DNA from: Gallionella sp. UBA4121
Lineage (GTDB): Bacteria > Pseudomonadota > Gammaproteobacteria > Burkholderiales > Gallionellaceae
NCBI GenBank assembly: GCA_002381565.1
Contig: DFWZ01000062.1
Location: 1 to 26,201, forward strand
DNA length: 26,201 nt
Reading direction: 5' to 3'
In this document: positions 1 through 6,498 of the stretch, one piece after another
Numbering within the stretch: the first letter of the stretch is position 1
How the letters are laid out: each line of letters starts with the position of its first letter
Notes under the pieces: model-generated
Seen by the model: only the letters and a program-made list of their open reading frames with translations
What the model was told of the DNA's origin: nothing
The model's database searches: none
Program-made: the position numbers and the translations under genes

Positions 1-73
1 TTTTAAAAAGGGGGTTTTTGTGGGGGCGGTGGGTGTGGACAAAAATCTTAATTAAAGTAATTTTGAGTTATTT

Positions 74-100
74 AAAACCCCCGCCACTGGCGGGTTTTTT
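74..100. terminator. Intrinsic terminator, probably bidirectional
   Basis: A GC-rich hairpin CCCGCC-act-GGCGGG (80-85 with 89-94) is flanked by AAAA on the left and by TTTTTT (95-100) on the right. On the minus strand the stem is followed by TTTT, so it could end the reductase/haemoglobin transcript coming from the right. On the plus strand it could end a gene lying before the window. Seen directly; function inferred from shape. Confidence 0.6.
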
Positions 101-171
101 CTGATGATAGCGGGTAACGCAAGATGGCAATTACATCGCGATATGGGCAGTGGCTTTGATTGTTTTGCCAT

Positions 172-193
172 CAGGCTGCAGCCCTGCTCCTAC
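172..193 (-). repeat. Possible REP-like palindromic element
   Basis: Read on the minus strand this is GTAGGAGCAGGGCTGCAGCCTG, shown here as GTAGGAGC followed by the palindrome GGCTGCAGCC and then TG. The GTAGGAGC head followed by a GC-rich palindrome resembles proteobacterial REP elements linked to REP-associated transposases. Only one copy is visible in the window, so repetition cannot be shown. The rest of 1-248 holds no gene that I can support. Confidence 0.25.
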
Positions 194-248
194 GGCAGCT
201 TTGGGTAAGGATGCCCTGTGCTAAATATCATTAGCACTTCATACAGGA

Positions 249-1202
249 CTAAAACGGATCAGCGAAAATGTCGCGCATCGAAGCGCCGGCAAAGAAAGTC
301 TGCTGCTTCGCAGCCTTGACCATGTTCGGATTACCGCATAAAAAGATACGCCAGCCGGTAAGATCAGGATTTTCTGCAAGCGCAACATCCAGCACTATCC
401 CCTGCGCATATCCTGCCGGCGCCACGCCGTCGGATACACAGGGAACATAACTGAAATTGTCATGAGTCTCGGCAAGTTTCTTCAACTCATCGACCAGATA
501 GAAGCCATTCGTATCATAACCGCCATGATACAGACTGAGCTTACCCTGATGTCCATTCAACAGTGCATCGCGGACGATCCCGTACAGGGGCGCGAGACCC
601 GTGCCGGTCGCAATCAGCATGATGTGCTGCTCGGTTTTGCCCGGAACATAAAAACAGTCACCGGAAGCCGCCGAAATCGCAATTTCATCGCCTGCCTTAA
701 GATTCTCGAAAAGCCAGTTACTCACCAGGCCATTTGGCACACGGCGCACGTTGAGAAAAAGCGCTTCATCCTGTGCGGGCACACTGGCCAATGAATAACA
801 GCGCGCCGTTGCCTCATCCTTGAACAGACTGACAAATTGACCCGCCTTGTATTCAAGCGGACTGGCAGGATTGAGTCTGATGCCAAGAATGTCGGCACCC
901 AGATATTCGACGCTGGCGACCTTGGCAGCCAGCTTGCCGAGCCCGGCTTCAGGCAGGACAACCTCGATGTCAGTGTCCGGATAACAGGAGCAAGCCATGA
1001 AATAATTCTGTGCGGCCAGTGTCGGTTTCAACCCCGCACGCGCCTCTTCTGGCACGTCGCCTTTGATAGCACGCATCAGACAGGTCTGGCAAACACCAGA
1101 ACGGCAAGAGGATGGAACGGCAACACCTTGGGCAGTCAAACAATCGAGAACGGAGTTTTCCCCGCACTCATATGACTGCCCGCCATAAATAACTTTGGCC
1201 AT
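249..1202 (-). CDS. Ferredoxin-FAD-NAD(P)H reductase (2Fe-2S oxidoreductase)
   Basis: A 317-aa electron-transfer flavoprotein predicted to pass electrons from NAD(P)H through FAD to a 2Fe-2S cluster. The N-terminal plant-type ferredoxin domain has Cys33, Cys38 and Cys41 (CRSGVCQTC) with the fourth ligand probably Cys71. An FAD-binding barrel follows with RCYS (134-137, the RxYS motif). A nucleotide-binding domain carries GTGLAP (200-205) and a late FLCGNP motif. This order is typical of oxygenase reductase components and CDP-6-deoxyglucoseen reductase-like proteins. It begins 12 nt after the truncated-haemoglobin stop on the same strand, so the two are almost certainly co-transcribed. I infer that it re-reduces that globin during NO detoxification, the job done by the reductase domain in flavohaemoglobin. 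Alternatives are a reductase for an unlinked oxygenase. Family assignment is strong; the partner is inference. Confidence 0.85.
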   Translation of the reverse strand: MAKVIYGGQSYECGENSVLDCLTAQGVAVPSSCRSGVCQTCLMRAIKGDVPEEARAGLKPTLAAQNYFMACSCYPDTDIEVVLPEAGLGKLAAKVASVEYLGADILGIRLNPASPLEYKAGQFVSLFKDEATARCYSLASVPAQDEALFLNVRRVPNGLVSNWLFENLKAGDEIAISAASGDCFYVPGKTEQHIMLIATGTGLAPLYGIVRDALLNGHQGKLSLYHGGYDTNGFYLVDELKKLAETHDNFSYVPCVSDGVAPAGYAQGIVLDVALAENPDLTGWRIFLCGNPNMVKAAKQQTFFAGASMRDIFADPF

Positions 1203-1214
1203 CGGTGCTTGAAC

Positions 1215-1577
1215 CTATTTTCCCAGAACGTCGTTACGGGTGCTTTCGGCAATGGCTGCTGCTTGAGCGATCAGGTTCGCCGGGACATTAAGTTCTGTCA
1301 GCGTCGCGCCAATATGTTCCATCACTGCGTCAAAATGCGTATCGTTAAGACCCTGAGCCACCAGATGCGCATGACCTCTTCTCATATCTTCGCCTGTGTA
1401 GTTGTGCGGACCGCCGAACGCCATCGTCAGAAATGCCTTTTGTTTGGCAGCCTGCTTGTCCATATCGACACCCGCGAAAAAACGGTTAATACGCTCATCT
1501 TTCAATACCTTGCGATAAAAAATATCCACTGCGGCATTAACAGCACCTTCACCACCAATTTCAGTAAACAGACTCAT
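1215..1577 (-). CDS. Group I truncated haemoglobin (trHbN)
   Basis: A 120-aa 2-on-2 globin. The start at 1577 is chosen over an upstream in-frame ATG at 1634 because GGAGAG lies 5 nt before it and MSLFTEIGGE is the usual family beginning. Visible features are Tyr21 at the B10 position (FYRKVL), the FFAGVDM segment, Gln residues where E7/E11 are expected, the HNYTG-EDMRR stretch and His69 (RRGHAHL) as proximal haem ligand. Group I truncated globins commonly bind O2 tightly and turn NO into nitrate. It is the first gene of a two-gene operon with a ferredoxin-type reductase and is divergent from nsrR, with an NsrR-like operator over its promoter. A role in NO dioxygenation is therefore well supported by context, although O2 binding alone cannot be excluded. 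Confidence 0.88.
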   Translation of the reverse strand: MSLFTEIGGEGAVNAAVDIFYRKVLKDERINRFFAGVDMDKQAAKQKAFLTMAFGGPHNYTGEDMRRGHAHLVAQGLNDTHFDAVMEHIGATLTELNVPANLIAQAAAIAESTRNDVLGK

Positions 1578-1676
1578 ATTTCTCTCCAGGTTATTTTGTG
1601 ATTTCTGCCGTTCCGGCAGCTGTATAATTAACAACTCAGGATATATATTCGAACCGTTGTAGACAAAAACGATTTT

Positions 1677-1699
1677 AATATATATCTTGAATGCATCTT
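1677..1699. promoter_or_regulatory. NsrR operator (candidate)
   Basis: Read on the minus strand the site starts AAGATGCATTCAAG and ends ATATATATT. Compared with the E. coli NsrR 23-bp consensus as I remember it (AAGATGCATTT, A, then its inverted copy), about 19 of 23 positions agree and the left half-site is nearly perfect. It overlaps the -10 box of the haemoglobin promoter and lies upstream of nsrR itself, so it could control both directions. Confidence 0.7.
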
Positions 1700-1723
1700 A
1701 TTGTTCGTCCACAAACTTGTCAA
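1695..1723 (-). promoter_or_regulatory. Sigma-70 promoter of the haemoglobin-reductase operon
   Basis: On the minus strand TTGACA (1718-1723) is a perfect -35, followed after 17 nt by TAAGAT (1695-1700) as -10. The -10 shares bases with the NsrR-like operator. Transcription would start near 1688, giving a leader of about 110 nt before the globin ATG. Prediction from sequence only. Confidence 0.55.
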
Positions 1724-1837
1724 GGAAATATTTGAGCAAGGTGGCAATAAATGCGCCAAGAGGCAATTACACAAGGTGGAAGCAGGCGGCTTAGCCTGCA
1801 CATTGTGGTTTTCACCCTTAACCCGGAAAGGTACAAA

Positions 1838-2308
1838 ATGCGTTTAACGCTTTACACTGACTATTCACTGCGCGTGCTGCTTTATCTTGCCCATAAGGCC
1901 GATGAGAGTGTGACGATTACTGAACTGGCTGATTTTTACAAGATTTCGCGCAACCATCTTGTCAAAGTAGTACACAATCTGGGACTCAATGGCTACATTC
2001 TGACCACCCGGGGAAGGCATGGCGGACTCAAACTCGCCCATCCCGCGAAAGACATACTGATCGGGGCTGTAGTGCGATCGACGGAACCCGATTTCGATTT
2101 GCTCGAGTGTTTTAATCCCGCCACGGATCAATGTGTAGTCACCCACACATGCAACCTGAAAGGCGTCATATTCAATGCGCAGGCCAGCTTCATGGCAGTA
2201 CTGGACAAATACACGCTGGCCGATTTGGTCGGTTCCCCAAAAAAAGCAGCGATTACAATCTATCCCGGCAATACAAAGCCAGTGGTTTTTCGGGAAAAAC
2301 TAATCTGA
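1838..2308 (+). CDS. nsrR: NsrR, NO-sensing Rrf2-family repressor
   Basis: A 156-aa Rrf2-family regulator. The start at 1838 (MRLTLYTDYS) is preferred to an upstream ATG at 1751 because family members begin just so and GGAAAGG (1825-1831) sits 6 nt before it. The N-terminal winged helix contains YKISRNHLVKVV, and the wing RGRHGGLKLA is highly typical of NsrR. Three cysteines, Cys91, Cys99 and Cys105 (C-x7-C-x5-C), match the Fe-S cluster ligands of NsrR; nitrosylation of that cluster releases the DNA in characterised homologues. The C-terminal LDKYTLADLV also matches the family. It is divergent from the haemoglobin operon with a candidate operator between. Alternatives such as IscR are unlikely because of the wing sequence and cysteine spacing. 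Confidence 0.93.
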   Translation: MRLTLYTDYSLRVLLYLAHKADESVTITELADFYKISRNHLVKVVHNLGLNGYILTTRGRHGGLKLAHPAKDILIGAVVRSTEPDFDLLECFNPATDQCVVTHTCNLKGVIFNAQASFMAVLDKYTLADLVGSPKKAAITIYPGNTKPVVFREKLI

Positions 2309-2322
2309 CAAAAAATGAAGCG

Positions 2323-2523
2323 CTATTTTTGCCCCGTGCGCCTTTGTATTACATCCCACGCCATATAGACAATGACGCAAAAAACAATCGAACAGACGAT
2401 AAAAATAACCTGATTCTCAAGTTCCGGGCTGATCAGTCCGCCGGTGAGCATATGCACCGAAAAGCCGGTTATGAACAACGCACCGATTCCTGCAACTAAA
2501 AAGATTAAAATCTCGACTATCAT
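2323..2523 (-). CDS. Small two-helix membrane protein
   Basis: A 66-aa protein that I do not recognise. It has two hydrophobic helices (about residues 3-28 and 38-57) joined by a short loop with TGGLISPELE, and a basic tail (QRRTGQK), consistent with an inner-membrane hairpin. It begins 5 nt after the stop of the 477-aa membrane protein upstream on the same strand, so it is probably the last gene of that operon. It converges on nsrR with a 14-nt gap. No function can be assigned. Confidence 0.6.
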   Translation of the reverse strand: MIVEILIFLVAGIGALFITGFSVHMLTGGLISPELENQVIFIVCSIVFCVIVYMAWDVIQRRTGQK

Positions 2524-2528
2524 CTTTG

Positions 2529-3962
2529 CTACTTGCCCGTTTGAACACTGTTTTTGACCTGAACGATTACCCCGCCCTGCCTCAAGTCAACGGTCTCCAC
2601 ATGCCCCGCCTCCATGGTGGCAAGGTTGCGCGAAAGCGAACTATTGTCGGGGTTGCGCGGATCAAACACCAAATAATCAACCCCTCGCAACATTGCAAGC
2701 AGCGCTTCGCTGTCGCGGGCTGCGGGCGGCAAGGGCAGAGCGTCACAGCGGCAGGCCAGCATGGTCAATCCAGGCCACTGACTCGCAACACGCAGCCGCT
2801 TTTTGGCAGCTTTATCCTGAGCCGACTCCTCTTTCAGGAATTCGCCGCCCTCCTCAGCCAGCGCCTTGATCAGGCTGTCGCGCGGCGAAAGCTCGCCCGA
2901 CAACATCGCCTGATAACGCGCCTTGTCATTAATCATAAAGGTTGTTGAAACAATGAAGACCAGGATCAATGCTGCGCCACGCTGCCCCCAGAATCCGCTT
3001 TTTGCATTGACGGGTTTATTCAACAGCAAAGGCAGGCCCCAGTACAAACAAATCGTCAACGCAACCGCGCCAAAAATCTCATCGCCGACCAATATACCGA
3101 TGGCGAGTGCGAACAATAAAATGCGCCCTAACAAATCCGCCCATAAATTGGCAGCCTGCTTAAAAACCACCCACAGCAGGACGCACAGCATCCCGATACC
3201 TGTAATCCAGCGCTCAACCCCCATATCGCCATCCGGCCCCAGGAGCATGCTGGGCAGCGCCTTGATCGGGTTCATGAACCACTCTACATGCCGCCATCCG
3301 GAGGTTAAAGCCAGCGCGATCACAATCGCAGAGGCGATTCCGATAAACAAGTAATTCCGGTGCTCCCTGTCAATCGGATTTCTGTACCAAGTCCAGAGCA
3401 GGGCCAGCGGATAGGCAAGCCCCAGCGGATGGAGCGTAATGGATACCAGACATAAAAAAACCTGAGCGAAATACATCCCGCCGAATGCCAGTTTCGAATC
3501 GCGGTAAATCTTGTCCGCCCAAACGCCCAGCGCAAAAGTAAGGAGCAAGAATGGCGCGACTGAAATAGTGTCGATCTGGCTCAATATCAGCGGAGAAATC
3601 AACAGTAATCCTGTTGCCAGCAGTGATGCCTCCGCATCTCCATTACGCTGCCGCCAGGTGTGGAATGCCCACGCGACAATTGCCATCACCAATATCGCGG
3701 TCAGCTTTGCGGCGAGCACATTTCCTGTCCATAGAATGCCGGCCGGAATGAAGAACAGCGTGCGGAAATCGGGCAGTCCCAGGGTTACAATCGAACTGAC
3801 GACACCGTCCGCTACCGACCATACCAGCAGCAGAGCATGAGCGGCGCCCTCATCAAGCCCGTAAGATGTTTTGTTCAACAACATGAACACCAGAGCGCCC
3901 CAAAACGAGAGTGTGAGATATGCCCAATATTCTTTGGGGATTCGTGATAACCAATTGTTCAT
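2529..3962 (-). CDS. Polytopic membrane protein, possibly GT-C-like
   Basis: A 477-aa protein with roughly nine or ten hydrophobic segments up to about residue 345, followed by a soluble C-terminal region of about 130 residues. The first extracytoplasmic loop contains LDEGAAHA, an acidic loop placed like the catalytic loop of GT-C glycosyltransferases such as ArnT/PMT, but the match is only suggestive. The C-terminal portion has two nearby cysteines (ACRCDALPLPP) and ends with beta-rich sequence (VDLRQGGVIVQVKN). It lies between the Sco gene (84 nt upstream) and the 66-aa gene (5 nt downstream), in what looks like an operon for oxidase assembly. I cannot name a substrate; a conserved hypothetical membrane protein is the safe call. 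Confidence 0.7.
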   Translation of the reverse strand: MNNWLSRIPKEYWAYLTLSFWGALVFMLLNKTSYGLDEGAAHALLLVWSVADGVVSSIVTLGLPDFRTLFFIPAGILWTGNVLAAKLTAILVMAIVAWAFHTWRQRNGDAEASLLATGLLLISPLILSQIDTISVAPFLLLTFALGVWADKIYRDSKLAFGGMYFAQVFLCLVSITLHPLGLAYPLALLWTWYRNPIDREHRNYLFIGIASAIVIALALTSGWRHVEWFMNPIKALPSMLLGPDGDMGVERWITGIGMLCVLLWVVFKQAANLWADLLGRILLFALAIGILVGDEIFGAVALTICLYWGLPLLLNKPVNAKSGFWGQRGAALILVFIVSTTFMINDKARYQAMLSGELSPRDSLIKALAEEGGEFLKEESAQDKAAKKRLRVASQWPGLTMLACRCDALPLPPAARDSEALLAMLRGVDYLVFDPRNPDNSSLSRNLATMEAGHVETVDLRQGGVIVQVKNSVQTGK

Positions 3963-4046
3963 TTTAAAGTCAGTCCATCGTGGGAGGGCAAGTCAACCCG
4001 CAGAATTGTACAGTACAGCTCACTGTCATTGAACTTAAAATTGAAG

Positions 4047-4631
4047 CTACTGACTGATGGACAGCAGCAATCTTATATCCTGCACCAGCAATTCAGCAGG
4101 CTGCCCGTATGGGGAGAGCAGCAATGGTTCACCTCTTGTGCCCAGCAAATAGATGCCATCGGTATGATCCAGCGTGTAGCCGCCGCGCTTGTCATACTGC
4201 TTGGTGTAATTCACGCCAAATGACTTAGCCGCCTGTGCAGTCGACTGCGCATCCCCATACAGGCCGAGGAAGGATGAGTCAAAGGATGTCACATACTTCG
4301 CAAGCAGCGCGGGCGTATCCCGTTCCGGATCCAGCGTGACGAACAGTACCTGCACCCGACTGGCATCCCGGCCCAACAGACGCATGACCTGCGCCAAATC
4401 GGCAAGCGTCGTGGGACACACTTCAGGACAGTGGGTATAGCCAAAAAACAGCACGACGACTTTGCCCCTGAAATCCAGCAAGCTGTGAGGCTTGCCATTA
4501 AAATCATCGAGCAGAAAAGCTGTGTGCGCATGCTGCCAGGAAACGTCTATGGCATGGTAGGGCGACGGCAACTCCTTCTCGCTGCACGCGCCAAGCAGCA
4601 AGACGAACAATATTAAAATCATATTACGCAT
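4047..4631 (-). CDS. Sco1/SenC-family copper chaperone lipoprotein
   Basis: A 194-aa Sco/SenC/PrrC-type protein with a thioredoxin fold. The N-terminus has a lipoprotein signal (LLLGAC, Cys16). The copper-binding CxxxC is at Cys68 and Cys72 (THCPEVCP), and the distal copper ligand is His156 in LDHTDG; all three ligands are present. Sco proteins carry or reduce copper for CuA or for the CuB site of cbb3 oxidases. cbb3 enzymes lack CuA, yet Sco homologues are needed for their assembly in several bacteria. It lies downstream of ccoG and the 142-aa membrane protein on the same strand (75-nt gap), which supports a role in maturing the oxidase encoded at 13-16 kb. Confidence 0.92.
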   Translation of the reverse strand: MRNMILILFVLLLGACSEKELPSPYHAIDVSWQHAHTAFLLDDFNGKPHSLLDFRGKVVVLFFGYTHCPEVCPTTLADLAQVMRLLGRDASRVQVLFVTLDPERDTPALLAKYVTSFDSSFLGLYGDAQSTAQAAKSFGVNYTKQYDKRGGYTLDHTDGIYLLGTRGEPLLLSPYGQPAELLVQDIRLLLSISQ

Positions 4632-4706
4632 TGCAAGCCACCATTCCAGTCAGTCTCAATCAAATATCAGAACAGGTTGATCAATTTTTGCGGGCAAGGT
4701 CACAGA

Positions 4707-5135
4707 TTACCCCTGCTTATCGCCTTGTATCTTTTTCTGGCTTTCCTGATCCGAGTCCAATCTACCCCCGGTAGAAGATCCATACATATTGACCATGTAC
4801 CATATGAATGCACCGGCTAGCGTGATATACACAAGCGAGCCCAAAAATCCCGGGTCTTCCACCCAGTCAGTCCACTTCACCACGACACCCGGGCGCAAGC
4901 CCCAGAATGGAAAACTGAGTCCCACGCCAACCAACAACACAATCGCCACTACTGCCCAGAACCAATAGGGGACCTTTAGTTGCGAATCCGGAATCTTTTC
5001 AACCAGCTCCCAATCTTCCAGGCCACGCTTTTCCAGGCGCTCTTCGTTCGATGCATAGCCGAAGTTATCTTTGCGATGCTCGCCCCACTGCGATTTTTCT
5101 TTCGAAAATTCCAGTTTATTTTCCTGCTGTTCCAT
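4707..5135 (-). CDS. CcoG-linked two-helix membrane protein (FP[FL]WGxRP motif)
   Basis: A 142-aa protein of unknown function. The start at 5135 is chosen because GGGAGAA precedes it and it begins 11 nt after the ccoG stop; a longer reading from 5186 would overlap ccoG. About 55 charged residues at the N-terminus are followed by a transmembrane helix (about 57-76), then FPFWGLRP (75-82), a short loop with two tryptophans, a second helix (about 99-116) and a polar tail. The 205-aa protein next to CcoO carries FPLWGQRP in the same place straight after its first helix, so the two may be distant paralogues. The position after ccoG is where fixH/ccoH usually lies, but it does not look like FixH. 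A role in oxidase assembly or as a subunit is inference. Confidence 0.7.
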   Translation of the reverse strand: MEQQENKLEFSKEKSQWGEHRKDNFGYASNEERLEKRGLEDWELVEKIPDSQLKVPYWFWAVVAIVLLVGVGLSFPFWGLRPGVVVKWTDWVEDPGFLGSLVYITLAGAFIWYMVNMYGSSTGGRLDSDQESQKKIQGDKQG

Positions 5136-5146
5136 CACAGTTCTCC

Positions 5147-6463
5147 CTAGTCGACAAAATGCTGAAGATTGAAACGTCCGATCCATCCATCGCTGGCACG
5201 GACGACCACCACAAACGGGTGGAGACCATGCTGTAATTTTGGCGATACCGACAGGAATACCGATGTTCGTCCAACCGATGCCAGACTCACCCTGGTGCTA
5301 TTCAGCGTAAATCCATCCTGCGGCAATCCCTCAACCGACACGCTCAATTCTGCCGGGCGATATCGCTTGTTGGAAATTTCGATACGGTAATCGCGCGCCG
5401 ATTGATTATGACCCGTTTGCAAATACCCCACAGACAGATGATAAGGCTGGTAGGACCAGACTCCCCACGCGAACATCACGACACCCAGCAACGCGAATGG
5501 CGTAGTCCAGCGCAATCTCGACAACAACAGCATGGAGTTATCGCGAAATTGACGAACACGGCCCTGCGCACGCTGCCCCAATTCGAAGCGCAATAAACCT
5601 GCCTTGCCCTTTTTAGCCTGCAAGGTATTGCACGCATCAATACAGTCACCGCAGTTAATGCAGCTGTCATAAACTTCGGTCTTGCGCGGGTCAAGATCGA
5701 TAAAGCAGGTCGTCACGCAGTAATTACATTTTTCACATTCACTCGCCCGACTGGCATCGTAGAGCACATGCAGTGTTTCTTTGGTTTTGAACGAATGTTG
5801 CCAGACCTTGTATACGCATGCAAAACGGCACCAGAAATGCCTGAGCACCGAAATATCCAGCAGAATGATCAATACCCACACCGAATAAATCCAGTACAAA
5901 GAACCGGCCAGTCTCGTATCCGGCCTGAATATGATAAAGGACAAGACCACATCAGGCGGATAAAAGTACAGCAACGGCAGCAACGCAAAAAACATCGCCG
6001 CACATAAAAATGACAGCCCCAGTAATGACCAGTTCAATACGGTATTTTTGGCGGCTGCGACCTTGGGCGCCTCACCCGTCAAGCTGACTTCGGCGCGCTT
6101 GCCCAGCAACTTGTGTGTGATGTAGTTTGCCCATTCCGCCATGGTATTCTGCGGACACGCCCAACCGCAGAAAACGGTTCCCGCAACCGAATATAACGCA
6201 ACCAGTGCACTGCCCAGCATGATCCACAAGCCTGATATCAAAAAGAAGTCGGCAAACCATATTTGCCAGCCCAATACCACCAATGCGCCATTTTCCGGAT
6301 CGATCCTGAATAGTCCGGATATGGGAATGAGCACCAGCAATATCAAGATAGCGATTTGAACAGCTCGCCGTTTCCATCGAAAATTACCCGACGCTTTTCT
6401 GGATCCGGAGTTGATGACTTTGATCGGTATACCGGACAGTGTTTTGTTAATTGCTGATGACAT
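5147..6463 (-). CDS. ccoG: Cytochrome c oxidase accessory protein CcoG (FixG)
   Basis: A 438-aa membrane ferredoxin-like protein. It has five or so transmembrane helices, a CGWAC motif at 99-103 and CRFAC in the NapH-like part, and two 4Fe-4S motifs: Cys243/246/249/253 and Cys268/271/274/278. The last 110 residues form the Ig-like FixG C-terminal domain. The family is known for reducing Cu(II) to Cu(I) during CuB-site assembly of cbb3 oxidases. In the first cluster motif the usual Pro after the fourth Cys is Phe (TTCFID). An AAAGG ribosome-binding site precedes the ATG. It follows the 882-aa membrane protein by 35 nt. The copper ATPase CcoI, its frequent neighbour, is not in the window. Confidence 0.95.
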   Translation of the reverse strand: MSSAINKTLSGIPIKVINSGSRKASGNFRWKRRAVQIAILILLVLIPISGLFRIDPENGALVVLGWQIWFADFFLISGLWIMLGSALVALYSVAGTVFCGWACPQNTMAEWANYITHKLLGKRAEVSLTGEAPKVAAAKNTVLNWSLLGLSFLCAAMFFALLPLLYFYPPDVVLSFIIFRPDTRLAGSLYWIYSVWVLIILLDISVLRHFWCRFACVYKVWQHSFKTKETLHVLYDASRASECEKCNYCVTTCFIDLDPRKTEVYDSCINCGDCIDACNTLQAKKGKAGLLRFELGQRAQGRVRQFRDNSMLLLSRLRWTTPFALLGVVMFAWGVWSYQPYHLSVGYLQTGHNQSARDYRIEISNKRYRPAELSVSVEGLPQDGFTLNSTRVSLASVGRTSVFLSVSPKLQHGLHPFVVVVRASDGWIGRFNLQHFVD

Positions 6464-6498
6464 GTTTACCTTTTAAAGCAGCACTCGTTTTAACGAAC

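Noticed and set aside
4677..4684. TTGATCAA as an FNR site upstream of the Sco gene region
   Set aside because: The half-sites abut; FNR-family sites need a 4-nt spacer, and the place is downstream of, not in front of, a start codon that it could control sensibly.
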